Origin: Streptomyces antibioticus
Lineage (GTDB): Bacteria; Actinomycetota; Actinomycetes; Streptomycetales; Streptomycetaceae
NCBI RefSeq assembly: GCF_001514065.1
Contig: NZ_KQ948435.1
Span: forward strand, 1-64,000
Direction: 5' to 3'
DNA: 64,000 nt
The notes below the pieces were generated by a model. It did no database searches. It was not told the origin of the DNA and saw only the letters and a list, made by a program, of their open reading frames with translations. Below, piece by piece: positions 28,469 to 37,134 of the stretch. A program made the translations under genes and the position numbers. Position 1 is the first letter of the stretch; every line of letters begins with the position of its first letter.

Positions 28469-28515
28469 CGGCGGCAGTACGGCCCCCACCCCCGCACGTG
28501 AGGAGTCGCACCACC

Positions 28516-29553
28516 ATGCACAAGAACCGTCTCAGACTCGTCGGCGCCCTGGCCGCGGTCCTGGTCGCCGGCGGAATGGCGGCACCCGCCCAGGCGCACG
28601 ACAAGCAGCCCACCCTCGCCGACCTGGCCCAGCGCCACGGCCGCTACTTCGGCAGCGCCACCGACAACCCGGAACTCGTCGACGAGCCCTACAAGGCCGT
28701 TCTCGGCAGCGAGTTCGACCAGATCACGCCCGGCAACGGGATGAAGTGGTACGCCACCGAGCCCCAGCAGGGCGTCTTCGACTGGACCGCCGGCGACGAG
28801 ATCGTGAACCTCGCCCGCGCCCACCACCAGAAGGTGCGCGGCCACACCCTCGTCTGGCACAGCCAGCTGCCCGACTGGCTGACGAGCAAGGAGTGGACGG
28901 CGAAGGACCTGCGGGCCGTCCTGAAGAAGCACATCCAGACCGAGGTACGGCACTACCGCGGCAAGGTCTTCGCCTGGGACGTCGTCAACGAGGCGTTCAA
29001 CGAGGACGGCACCTACCGGGAGACGATCTTCTACAAGACGCTCGGCCCCGGCTACATCGCCGACGCCCTGCGCTGGGCCCACCAGGCCGACCCGAAGGTC
29101 AAGCTCTATCTGAACGACTACAACATCGAGGCCATCGGGGCGAAGAGCGACGCCTACTACAAGCTCGCCAAGGAGCTGAAGAAGCAGGGTGTCCCGCTGA
29201 ACGGCATCGGCCTCCAGACCCACCTCGCCCTCCAGTACGGCTATCCGACCACGCTGGAGGACAACCTCCGCCGGTTCTCCAAGCTCGGGCTCGACACCGC
29301 GCTCACCGAGGTCGACATCCGGATGATCCTGCCGGCGACCGAGGAGAAGCTCGCCGAGCAGGCCGAGTGGTACGCGAACCTGACCGACGCCTGCCTGGCG
29401 GTGCGCAGGTGCGTCGGGATCACGATCTGGGACTACACCGACAAGTACAGCTGGATACCGGCGTTCTTCGAGGGCGAGGGCGCGGCCCTGCCGTACGACG
29501 AGCAACTCCAGCCGAAGCCCGCGTACTTCGCGATCAGGGACGCGCTGAAGTAG
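28516..29553 (+). CDS. Secreted endo-1,4-beta-xylanase, GH10
   Basis: 345 residues. A Sec signal peptide ends at about AQA-27. The mature enzyme is a single GH10 TIM barrel with acid/base E159 (WDVVNEAF) and nucleophile E265 (LTEVDIR). The substrate-site motifs GHTLVWHSQLP and ITIWDYTDKYSW are present. No carbohydrate-binding module follows. AGGAG at 28501-28505 precedes ATG 28516. It lies 47 nt after the permease gene, so it is probably in the transporter operon. It cuts xylan outside the cell, and the transporter and GH43 enzyme handle the products. Confidence 0.94.
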   Translation: MHKNRLRLVGALAAVLVAGGMAAPAQAHDKQPTLADLAQRHGRYFGSATDNPELVDEPYKAVLGSEFDQITPGNGMKWYATEPQQGVFDWTAGDEIVNLARAHHQKVRGHTLVWHSQLPDWLTSKEWTAKDLRAVLKKHIQTEVRHYRGKVFAWDVVNEAFNEDGTYRETIFYKTLGPGYIADALRWAHQADPKVKLYLNDYNIEAIGAKSDAYYKLAKELKKQGVPLNGIGLQTHLALQYGYPTTLEDNLRRFSKLGLDTALTEVDIRMILPATEEKLAEQAEWYANLTDACLAVRRCVGITIWDYTDKYSWIPAFFEGEGAALPYDEQLQPKPAYFAIRDALK

Positions 29554-29613
29554 CGCGCGTTCCCAGAACACCCGGCGGCTGGGCAAGGAGGGGAGTCCGC
29601 CGGGGTGCGGCCC

Positions 29614-29642
29614 GGCCCTGCGGTGCGTCCCACCGCAGGGCC
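29614..29642. terminator. Hairpin terminator between the xylanase and lacI genes
   Basis: A perfect 12-bp stem (29614-29625 with 29631-29642) with a 5-nt loop lies between convergent genes. There is no T run, as is usual for Streptomyces hairpin terminators. Two 22-bp near-identical direct repeats containing CGCAGGGCCGGTGCC follow. Confidence 0.65.
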
Positions 29643-29673
29643 GGTGCCGTCTCAGCGCAGGGCCGGTGCCCTC

Positions 29674-30720
29674 TCAGCGGGCCAGGGGCGCGGTGCTGGC
29701 CCTGACGACGAGCTCCGTGCCCAGCTCCACCCGGGGCGAGTCCGGCTGCTCGTCGCGGGCCAGCCTGAGTACCGTACGGACGGCCAACTTGCCCATGTCC
29801 GCCAGAGGTTGACGGACGGTGGTGAGGGGCGGGGCGGACCAGCGTACTTCCGGAAGGTCGTCGAATCCGACCAGGCTCATGTCCTCGGGCACCCGCAGTC
29901 CGCGTTGCCGGAGTGCCTCGATCGCGCCGAGCGCCATCTGGTCGCTGGCCGCGAAGATCGCGGTCGGCGGTTCCGGCAGGTCAAGCAGGGCGTTGCAGCC
30001 CTCGAAGCCGGACTCGGGGTGGAAGTCGCCGGGGACGACGAGGGAGTCGTCGACCGCGAGCCCGGCGCCTTCCAGGGCCGCGCGGTAGCCGTCGAACCGG
30101 GCCCGGGAGCACAGCAGCCGGGGCGGGCCCGCGATCAGGGCGATCCTGCGGTGCCCGAGGGCGAGCAGATGCTCGGTGGCCGCCATCCCGCCCGACCAGT
30201 TGGCGGCGCCGATGGTGGGGGCGTCCAGCGCGGGGGAGCCCGCCGGGTCGACGACCACCAGCGGGACGCCGAGGATGCGCAACTCCTCGTGCAGCACCGG
30301 CTCCAGGTCCGAGGTGACCAGGATGACGCCGTCGGAGGCGCGGGCCCGCAGATTGCGCATCCACTCGCGGGCGTCGCCGGAGCGGCCGTGGATCGCCGAG
30401 ACGACCGTGCCGACGCCGGTCGCGTGGGCGATCTCCTCGACCCCGCGGATGATCTCCACCGCCCAGGGGCTGTCGAGGTCGTTGAAGACCAGGTCGAGCA
30501 GGGCCGCGCCGGTCCCGGAGGACGTGGGGCGCTTGCGGTAGCCGTGCAGCTGGAGCAGTTCCTCGACCCGTGCCCGGGTCTTGGGGGACACGTCGGAACG
30601 GCCGTTGACGACCCGGGACACGGTCGGCACGGAGACACCCGCCTGGCGGGCGATCTCGGTGATCGTGATCCGGCCCCCGGGCGCGGCCGGCCCGTCGGCG
30701 CCGACCTCGTGTGCTGCCAA
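29674..30720 (-). CDS. LacI-family repressor, probable xylan-regulon regulator
   Basis: 348 residues. The N-terminal LacI helix-turn-helix is complete: ITITEIARQAGVSVPTVSRV then VNGRSDVSPKTRARVEELL. A periplasmic-binding-protein-like effector domain follows. TTG 30720 is a likely start because GGAGGTGGGGAG directly precedes it. It converges on the xylanase gene, and operator-like sites occur before GH43, before the transporter operon and before this gene. This fits a BxlR-type repressor released by xylobiose or similar sugars and repressing itself. The effector sugar is inferred. Confidence 0.87.
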   Translation of the reverse strand: MAAHEVGADGPAAPGGRITITEIARQAGVSVPTVSRVVNGRSDVSPKTRARVEELLQLHGYRKRPTSSGTGAALLDLVFNDLDSPWAVEIIRGVEEIAHATGVGTVVSAIHGRSGDAREWMRNLRARASDGVILVTSDLEPVLHEELRILGVPLVVVDPAGSPALDAPTIGAANWSGGMAATEHLLALGHRRIALIAGPPRLLCSRARFDGYRAALEGAGLAVDDSLVVPGDFHPESGFEGCNALLDLPEPPTAIFAASDQMALGAIEALRQRGLRVPEDMSLVGFDDLPEVRWSAPPLTTVRQPLADMGKLAVRTVLRLARDEQPDSPRVELGTELVVRASTAPLAR

Positions 30721-30742
30721 CTCCCCACCTCCGTGGCTGTGT

Positions 30743-30753
30743 CGAAACTTCCA
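30743..30753. promoter_or_regulatory. Operator-like site upstream of lacI
   Basis: CGAAACTTCCA matches CGAAACTTTCG in 9 of 11 positions and lies 22 bp upstream of the lacI start. It is a likely autoregulatory site. A palindrome TTCCGGAA follows at 30760-30767. Confidence 0.45.
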
Positions 30754-30942
30754 GGAGTCTTCCGGAAAACGGGCACGGATGGGAAGGGGGGACCGGAGGG
30801 CAGTACGGGGATCAGCGGATTCCGCATGCCGGGCTACGCGGAGTGACGACTACCGGACATGCGTCGGGGCCGGTTCGCAGCGTGTGTCTGCGGGCCGGCC
30901 CCTATGGATCTGCGGGCGGTGCGCCGGCCGCCCGCGGGTGGC

Positions 30943-31149
30943 TCAGGCGGCGGTCATCACCTTGTCGGCGCCCAGCGGGCGGTGCGGGGCGATGATCTGG
31001 CCGTCGGGCAGGAGCTCGCCGGTGTCCTCGAAGAGCAGAACGCCGTTGCACAGCAGACTCCAGCCCTGTTCCGGGTGGTGCGCCACGAGGCGGGCGGATT
31101 CCCGGTCGGCGGAGTCGGCGGTCGGGCACGGCGGCTGGTGCTGGCACAT
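30943..31149 (-). CDS. Small DUF5999-type protein
   Basis: 68 residues: MCQHQPPCPTADSADRESAR, then HHPEQGWSLLCNGVLLFEDT and a short basic tail. Cys and His near the N-terminus (C2, H4, C8) suggest metal binding, but this is not shown. I recognise it as a small protein conserved across Streptomyces (DUF5999) without known function. ATG 31149 is preferred because the conserved part begins there. ATG 31182 would add 11 residues. The reading on this strand is supported by conserved motifs, not by operon context. Confidence 0.72.
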   Translation of the reverse strand: MCQHQPPCPTADSADRESARLVAHHPEQGWSLLCNGVLLFEDTGELLPDGQIIAPHRPLGADKVMTAA

Positions 31150-31431
31150 GGGTGGGATCTTTCCCTTGGTCGTGGTTTTCATCGCTGCCCCCGTTGTGAT
31201 AAGTCGGTCGGAACCAGTGTTGCCCCACGGGCCTCGATCCGCAGGGATTTGGCAGCACCGCTACTCACAGGTTGATGACGCATCACCCGGCCGGACGGTT
31301 CATCCCAACTGCACTGTCTCTTCGGGTGGTTCGCGATGGCCGGATGGGGCTAGTCCGGACGGGCGCGGGCACGAAAGAGGCTCGTACGAGCCGTGTTTCG
31401 CTCGTACGAGCCGCAGTCGGAGGCGCCCGTT

Positions 31432-32022
31432 TCAGGCCGGTTGGCTCAGCAGAGGTGCCGGCGCCGGTGTCGCCCGATGCGTCAGCACGGGCAGCAGCTC
31501 GGCGACCCGGTGCGGCCGGTGGGCGGCGATACCGGGCGGCGCGGGTGCGAGCGGGACGAGCAGATCGGTGGCCGCGGGGTGGCCGTCGGCGCCGTCCGCG
31601 GCGCAGTCGCCGTGCAGCCACAGCGTCAGCATGTACAGGCCCGGGACCGACAGCAGGCGGGGCTGGTAGGGCTGCTGCATCGTCTCGGCCTGGCGCAGCG
31701 CGCGCTCGGTGGAGGCGACGTACGGGCCCTCGAAGAAGTGCGAGAAGGCCCAGCCGTCGGGCGTCAGCCGGGTCTCGGCCGCGGCCACGGCACGGTCGCC
31801 GCACCGGATCAGGAAGCGCCACCCGGCCAGCCGCGTCGCGGCCACGCCCGCGGCGGTGATCTCGTCGAGGACATGGAGGGGCAGCGGGAGTTCGGGGGTC
31901 GCGGGCCCCTGGGCGTTGCGCAGTGACGGTGTTCGGGCCTCGCGGACCGCGGTGGGCGAACCGAGCGCAGTGAGGACGGAGCGAAGGGCGGGCGCGGGGG
32001 CCGGGGGCACATGCAGGGGCAT
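31432..32022 (-). CDS. Hypothetical protein
   Basis: 196 residues. It starts with a Pro/Ala-rich segment, then a folded part (about 45-160) with ITAAGVAATRLAGWRFLIR, DGWAFSHFFEGPYV and SVPGLYMLTLWLHGD, and ends in an Ala/Pro-rich tail. There is no signal peptide or transmembrane segment. I do not recognise a characterised family. ATG 32022 has GAGAGG about 9 nt upstream. The gene stands alone between a DUF5999-type gene and a 554-bp spacer. Confidence 0.62.
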   Translation of the reverse strand: MPLHVPPAPAPALRSVLTALGSPTAVREARTPSLRNAQGPATPELPLPLHVLDEITAAGVAATRLAGWRFLIRCGDRAVAAAETRLTPDGWAFSHFFEGPYVASTERALRQAETMQQPYQPRLLSVPGLYMLTLWLHGDCAADGADGHPAATDLLVPLAPAPPGIAAHRPHRVAELLPVLTHRATPAPAPLLSQPA

Positions 32023-32576
32023 GGTGGGTCGCCTCTCATTCGACAGGCACGGTGGCGCGAGGGCGTGGGCGGACGGCGCTGTCAGCTCGCGGGGCCAGAG
32101 AGGCGGGGGCCGGGTCGTGCGTATGCGTGGTGAGGGTGAGGTCTGCCGCTCGTCACCTTGACGGCAGGATCGTTCGACCGGGGGCGCCAACCTTCTGCCT
32201 CGTTCGCGGAGTTTATACGACACGTGTTCAGACGATGTTTCGTCTAGCCGTTTCCGAGGTGAACGGCAAGGGTTCATCCGGTCGTCGATACGTGGGAATC
32301 ATCCCGATTCCGCGTCGGCCGTACGGTGATGACCTCGGGGAATGCCGGGGAAGTGGACGGCCAATTCTCGTCGGCGTTTTTCACGAGTTGTTCAGGGCAC
32401 TCGAAACTGCACAGTGCCGCATGCCCGGTGAATGTGCCCCCGGTCATCCGCGCCAGACTAGCGGGTCTCGGGCCCGCGCGGGACGTTATCGATCGCCTCC
32501 GCTGGGCATCATCCCACCTGACCCGCAACGCCCGGCGGCCGATCTACGGCACGCCCATCCGAGGAGGGACGCTTCG
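32023..32576. other. Intergenic region without a recognised gene
   Basis: A 554-bp divergent spacer. An inverted repeat AGACGA / TCGTCT with a 4-bp loop lies at 32230-32245. I found no convincing start with a ribosome-binding site and no RNA gene. AT content is higher around 32200-32420 than in neighbouring genes, consistent with promoters. No sigma-factor match is convincing. Confidence 0.5.
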
Positions 32577-34094
32577 ATGGGGGAGAAGGTCGTGGCAGGT
32601 CGGTTCGATCTGTCCGATCGCCAGCACTACCGCGGCAAGCTCCGGCAGTGTCTGACGGGCCTGGAGCGGCTGCTGGCGGAGAAGAGGTTCGACCGGCCGA
32701 AGAACCTCATGGGGCTGGAGATCGAACTGAATCTCACCGGCCCCGACGGTATGCCGAAAATGTTGAATGCGCAGGTACTCGAGCGGATCGCCAGCCGAGA
32801 TTTCCAAACAGAACTCGCCATGTTCAATCTGGAAGTCAACATAGCCCCACATCCGTTGGGTGGGCGCGTATTCGACCGGCTCGCCGAGGAAATACGTACC
32901 TCGCTGGCATATGCGGACCGAAAAGCGGGAGAGCTCGACGCCGGGATCGTGATGATCGGCATTCTGCCGACGCTCGACCGGGACGACCTGGTCTCCTCCA
33001 ACCTTTCCGACGTGGACCGCTACACCCTGCTGAACGATCAGATCGTGGCCGCGCGCGGTGAGGACTTCGCCCTCGACATCGACGGCGTGGAACGACTGAG
33101 CTGCACCTCGAAGTCCATCGCCCCCGAGGCCGCCTGCACCTCCGTGCAACTGCACCTCCAGGTCACCCCGGGGCGCTTCGCGGACGTGTGGAACGCCGCG
33201 CAGGCCGTCGCCGCCGCGCAGATCGCCGTCGGCGCCAACTCGCCGTTCCTGTTCGGCAAGGAGCTGTGGCACGAGTCCCGGCCCCCGCTGTTCCAGCAGT
33301 CCACCGACACGCGTCCGCCCGAGCTCCAGGCGCAGGGGGTACGGCCGCGCACATGGTTCGGGGAGCGGTGGATCTCCTCCGCGTACGACCTCTTCGAGGA
33401 GAACCTCCGCTACTACCCCGCCCTGCTGCCGATCTGCGACGACGAGGACCCGCTGAAGGTGCTCGACGAGGGCGGCGTGCCCAGCCTCGCCGAGCTCGTC
33501 CTGCACAACGGCACCGTGTACCGCTGGAACCGCCCGGTCTACGGCATCGCCGACGGTGTCCCGCACCTGCGCGTCGAGAACCGGGTGCTCCCGGCCGGGC
33601 CCACCGTCACCGACGTCATCGCCAACGCCGCCTTCTACTACGGCGTCGTCCGCGCCCTCGCCGAGGAGTCGCGGCCGGTGTGGACGCGGCTGCCCTTCGA
33701 GTCGGCCGCCGCCAACTTCGACGCGGCCTGCCGGCACGGGATCGACGCACGCTTCGACTGGCCGCGGCGCGGGCGCTACGGCGGGCTGACCCAGGTCGAC
33801 GCCGTCACTCTCGTACGCGAGGAGCTGCTGCCGCTGGCCGAGGCCGGGCTGGACGCCTGGGGCGTGGATCCCGCTGACCGGGACTTCTATCTCGGCGTCA
33901 TCGACGAACGCTGCCGGCGCCGGGCCAACGGCGCGACCTGGCAGGCGGCGACCTTCCACCGGGCCGTGGAGAAGGGCCTCGGCCGCGACGCCGCGTTCGC
34001 CGCGCTGACCCGGCGGTACCGCGAGCTGATGCTCGCCGGCGACCCGGTGCACACCTGGCCGGTGGGGTTGCCGGAGCCGGTGCCGCTGGGGTGA
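32577..34094 (+). CDS. Glutamate-cysteine ligase family (GCS2) protein
   Basis: 505 residues of the carboxylate-amine ligase/GCS2 family. The N-terminal ATP and glutamate-binding region has MGLEIELNLTGPDG and AMFNLEVNIAPHPL. Substrate-site segments include SVQLHLQVTPGRFADVWNAA and ANSPFLFGKELWHESR, with VENRVLPAGPTVTD near the end of the core. Such enzymes join an amino acid through its gamma-carboxylate. Streptomyces use mycothiol, so glutathione synthesis is unlikely and the true substrate is open (EgtA-like or another peptide). ATG 32577 has GAGGAGGGA upstream. It appears monocistronic. Confidence 0.82.
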   Translation: MGEKVVAGRFDLSDRQHYRGKLRQCLTGLERLLAEKRFDRPKNLMGLEIELNLTGPDGMPKMLNAQVLERIASRDFQTELAMFNLEVNIAPHPLGGRVFDRLAEEIRTSLAYADRKAGELDAGIVMIGILPTLDRDDLVSSNLSDVDRYTLLNDQIVAARGEDFALDIDGVERLSCTSKSIAPEAACTSVQLHLQVTPGRFADVWNAAQAVAAAQIAVGANSPFLFGKELWHESRPPLFQQSTDTRPPELQAQGVRPRTWFGERWISSAYDLFEENLRYYPALLPICDDEDPLKVLDEGGVPSLAELVLHNGTVYRWNRPVYGIADGVPHLRVENRVLPAGPTVTDVIANAAFYYGVVRALAEESRPVWTRLPFESAAANFDAACRHGIDARFDWPRRGRYGGLTQVDAVTLVREELLPLAEAGLDAWGVDPADRDFYLGVIDERCRRRANGATWQAATFHRAVEKGLGRDAAFAALTRRYRELMLAGDPVHTWPVGLPEPVPLG

Positions 34095-34259
34095 CGGGGA
34101 TGCGGCCGGTGGGGTTGCGGGGCAAGGCCGGGAGGGTTCGGGGGCGCGGCCGGTTGGGCACCGCCGGGCCGCGCCGTGGTGGCTGAGCGCCGTCGCGGCG
34201 GGTGATCAGGGTCGGCAGACTGGGAGGGGAGGGGTGGGGGGCGGAGTCCTTCGGTGACT

Positions 34260-34372
34260 CAGCCTGTGCCGCTTCCGCTGCTCACCCTGCGTCGCTTCCG
34301 CTGTTCAGCCTGTGCCGCTTCTGCTGTTCAGCCCGCGCCGCTTCCGCTGTTCAGCCTGTGCCGCTTCCCTCC
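34260..34372. repeat. 23-bp tandem repeat, about 4.8 copies
   Basis: Unit CAGCCTGTGCCGCTTCCGCTGTT in register at 34260, 34283, 34306, 34329 and a partial copy at 34352, with a few substitutions. The last copy overlaps the 3' end of the VWA gene and supplies its stop codon (34351-34353, minus strand). Confidence 0.8.
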
Positions 34373-36123
34373 GCCCCCGCCGCCACGATCGCCTTCAGGA
34401 TCACCTCGTGGATCTGGGACGGGTCGGTGACCTCCTGGCCGGAGCCGCCGGTGGCCGTGGCTATCTGGGTCGCTTCCGTGCGGTCCGCGTCAGGGCCGAC
34501 GGCGATCATGATGAGGGGGACCGGGCGGTCGGGGTCGGTGAGTTGGCGGAGGCGGTTGATCAGGGCGCCGCGGGAGATGCTGCCGGGGTCCTGGTTGACG
34601 CCGTCGGTGAGGATGACCAGGGCGTTGAACTTGCCCTTGGCGTAGGAGGACACCGCCGACCTGTAGGCGGCGAGCGTGGTGTCGTACAGGCCCGTCGCGC
34701 CGTTGGGGACCGGGGTCAGGCTGCTGAACGCCGCTGTGAGGCAGTCGCGTTGGGTGCCGTTGCCCTGCGCGGCGCCGAGGCGTTCGGTCGGCACCAGGAC
34801 GCGGTAGTCCTTGTCGCCGTCCAGCTTGGTGGAGAAGTCCCACAGGCCGATCTCGTCGTCCGGCGTGAACGTGGCCAGGGCCTGGAGGAGGGACGCCTTG
34901 GTGACGTCCATCCGGGACTGGCCGTCGCTCGTGACCCGCTCGGACATCGAGGAGGACGCGTCCACGACCGTGGTGATGCGAGCGCTCTGCACCGTGATCG
35001 TCCAGGTGCCGAGGGCCTCCTGGAGCGCCGCCTGGGACGCCGGGCGCACGGCCGCCTTCGCGTACGGCTGCGGCTTGCTGCCGCCCGCGTGCGTGACGAC
35101 CGCCGCGTCCACCTGCTCGTCGGAGGTGCGGAAACCGTACGAGTGCAGCAGTTTCCGCTGCTCGGGCTTGCGCAGATAGTTCACGAACCGCAGGGCCGCC
35201 CGGCTCTCGTCGGTGGACAGCACCGCCTGGTCGACCAGCGTGTAGGGGAAGTCGAGCCGCGGTGAGCCGTCCTTCGGATAGAAGAGGTCGAGACCGTCGC
35301 CCCCGTCGGCGGTGTTGTACGCGAACGCCGCCTGCTCGCTGAGGATCAGCGCCTGGTTGCGCTTGGGGTTGCCCTGCTCGGTGCCGGACGCGTCGCGCGG
35401 GAGGGTGTCCAGGACCTGCGTGTCGCTGTCGGAGGTGCGCTGCGACAGCGTCTTCATCATGGCCGCGGCCTGGGTGTCCCCGCCCTCGATCGCGCCGGCG
35501 GCCTGGCTGAGCCGGGTCAGGGCGAGCAGGCCGGTCGCACTGCGCGCCGGGTCGGCCGCGCCGAGCCTGAGAGCGTCGTCGCGCATGGTGGCACCGGCCA
35601 GTTCGATCCAGCTGTACGTCTTCTGCGGCCACCCCAGCGACTTCGCGGCCCGCGGCACCACCGCCACACCGACCGGCGAGGACGCGAAGCTGCCGACCGG
35701 CGTCACCTCCGTGGCACCCGTGTCCGCCCCGACCCGCTCCACCCACACCTGCGAGTCCGGCACCCACACCTGCGCATCGGACTTCCGGCCGGCCAGCAGC
35801 GTGTCCGCGACCTTGTAGGAGTCCTGTGCGGTGATCGTGACGTCCACGCAGCGGCCGTCGGAGGTGAGGCCGTCGTCATGGGCCCGCTCCGCCGCCGCGC
35901 GCAGCGCCGGGGCCACGTCGGGAGAGGCCGCGACCTTGAGCCGTACCGCGTCCTCCTGGCAGGAGGTGCCGAAGGAGAGCAGTCCGCTCTGGACGGCGGC
36001 CGCCGTCCCGCCGGCGACGGTGAGGACGAGTACGGTCGCGAGGGCCACCGTGCGGCGCCGGGTGCGTGGGCGGGGGTCGCTGCCGCCCGCCCCATACTGA
36101 TCGGGCAAGCTGTGACGTCCCAT
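34351..36123 (-). CDS. Substrate-binding-like and von Willebrand factor A hybrid protein
   Basis: 590 residues. A cytoplasmic basic N-terminus, one membrane helix (TVALATVLVLTVAGGTAAAV, about 26-45), then an extracellular type 2 solute-binding-like domain (about 55-370; SPDVAPALRAAAERAHDD, DAQVWVPDSQVWVERV). A VWA domain (about 390-585) follows with a metal-ion site DASSSMS, a downstream threonine loop and ILTDGVNQDP. The VWA part should bind a divalent ion and a protein or surface ligand. The combination suggests a membrane-anchored binding or adhesion protein. ATG 36123 has GGGAGGGG upstream. The 3' end lies in a tandem repeat. Confidence 0.82.
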   Translation of the reverse strand: MGRHSLPDQYGAGGSDPRPRTRRRTVALATVLVLTVAGGTAAAVQSGLLSFGTSCQEDAVRLKVAASPDVAPALRAAAERAHDDGLTSDGRCVDVTITAQDSYKVADTLLAGRKSDAQVWVPDSQVWVERVGADTGATEVTPVGSFASSPVGVAVVPRAAKSLGWPQKTYSWIELAGATMRDDALRLGAADPARSATGLLALTRLSQAAGAIEGGDTQAAAMMKTLSQRTSDSDTQVLDTLPRDASGTEQGNPKRNQALILSEQAAFAYNTADGGDGLDLFYPKDGSPRLDFPYTLVDQAVLSTDESRAALRFVNYLRKPEQRKLLHSYGFRTSDEQVDAAVVTHAGGSKPQPYAKAAVRPASQAALQEALGTWTITVQSARITTVVDASSSMSERVTSDGQSRMDVTKASLLQALATFTPDDEIGLWDFSTKLDGDKDYRVLVPTERLGAAQGNGTQRDCLTAAFSSLTPVPNGATGLYDTTLAAYRSAVSSYAKGKFNALVILTDGVNQDPGSISRGALINRLRQLTDPDRPVPLIMIAVGPDADRTEATQIATATGGSGQEVTDPSQIHEVILKAIVAAGAEGSGTG

Positions 36124-36227
36124 GACGGTGGTGCCCCTCCCTGTCGGACCTTCTGCCGGTTTCCGGCCGCATGTCGGGCAAAGGGGGAGGTGCGCCCCGT
36201 ACGGTGTCCGTCCCCCAACGGCCTGTC

Positions 36228-36265
36228 TCGCACGATCGTCGTAAGTTCGCACGATCTTCGTACGT
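36228..36265. promoter_or_regulatory. Tandem 19-bp direct repeat in a divergent promoter region
   Basis: Two adjacent copies (36228-36246 and 36247-36265) of TCGCACGATCNTCGTANGT differ at two positions. They lie between the VWA gene and the divergent CPBP gene. This is typical of a site for a regulator binding direct repeats. Confidence 0.5.
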
Positions 36266-36329
36266 TCTTTCGAGGACCCTAGCGGGGCTTCGCGGGGGAT
36301 GAGACGGGATTACTGAATTGGAGTCAGGT

Positions 36330-37130
36330 GTGCAGGCAGAGGCGGGTGCGGTGGCTGATTCTTTTCCGCCGGAGCGGTCCTCGCGACGGATTCTCCGGGA
36401 CGAGACCCTGCTCGTTCTGGGGCTTTCGCTCGGTGCGAGCGGTGTGTCCGCACTGATCAGCTTTGTCGGATCGGTCACCAAACCGGGCGGCCTCAAGGAC
36501 CAGGCGGCCACCCTCAACGCCTCGGCTGCGCCCGGCCGTCCCTGGCTCGATCTCGCCTGGCAGCTCTTCGGGATCGCCTCGTCGCTCGTCCCCGTCGCCC
36601 TCGTCGCGCACCTGCTGCTGCGCGAGGGGAGCAGTCTGCGCGTCCTCGGCTTCGACCGCGCCAAGCCCTGGTTCGACCTGGCCCGCGGCGCGGCGATCGC
36701 GGCGGTGATCGGCAGCACCGGAATCGCCTTCTACCTGGCCGCACGCGGCCTCGGCTTCAACCTCACCGTCGTACCGGAGGCGCTGCCCGAGGTGTGGTGG
36801 AAGTACCCGGTGCTGGTGCTGTCCGCGCTGCAGAACGCGATCCTCGAAGAGGTCATCGTCGTCGGCTATCTGCTGCGCCGGCTCGGCCAGTTGGGCTGGA
36901 CGCCGGGGACCGCGCTGGTGGCCAGTTCCGTACTGCGCGGGTCGTACCACCTCTACCAGGGCATCGGCGGGTTCCTCGGCAACATGGCGATGGGGGTGGT
37001 GTTCGTCTACCTCTACCGCCGATGGGGCCGGGTGGGTCCCCTGGTGGTGGCGCATTCGCTGCTCGACATCGGCGCGTTCGTCGGGTACGCGCTGCTGGCC
37101 GGGAAGGTGGGCTGGCTCCCCACGGCGTGA
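36330..37130 (+). CDS. CPBP-family intramembrane metalloprotease-like protein
   Basis: 266 residues with six to eight membrane helices. The CPBP/Abi motifs are recognisable: ILEEVIVVGYLL (the EE pair of motif 1, but without the usual following arginine), a histidine in RGSYHLYQG, and AHSLLDIGAF for the last histidine motif. The family includes Rce1-type prenyl-protein proteases and bacteriocin-immunity proteins. The substrate here is unknown. GTG 36330 with GGAG (36320-36323) is preferred over TTG 36318. Confidence 0.78.
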   Translation: MQAEAGAVADSFPPERSSRRILRDETLLVLGLSLGASGVSALISFVGSVTKPGGLKDQAATLNASAAPGRPWLDLAWQLFGIASSLVPVALVAHLLLREGSSLRVLGFDRAKPWFDLARGAAIAAVIGSTGIAFYLAARGLGFNLTVVPEALPEVWWKYPVLVLSALQNAILEEVIVVGYLLRRLGQLGWTPGTALVASSVLRGSYHLYQGIGGFLGNMAMGVVFVYLYRRWGRVGPLVVAHSLLDIGAFVGYALLAGKVGWLPTA

Positions 37131-37134
37131 CGCG

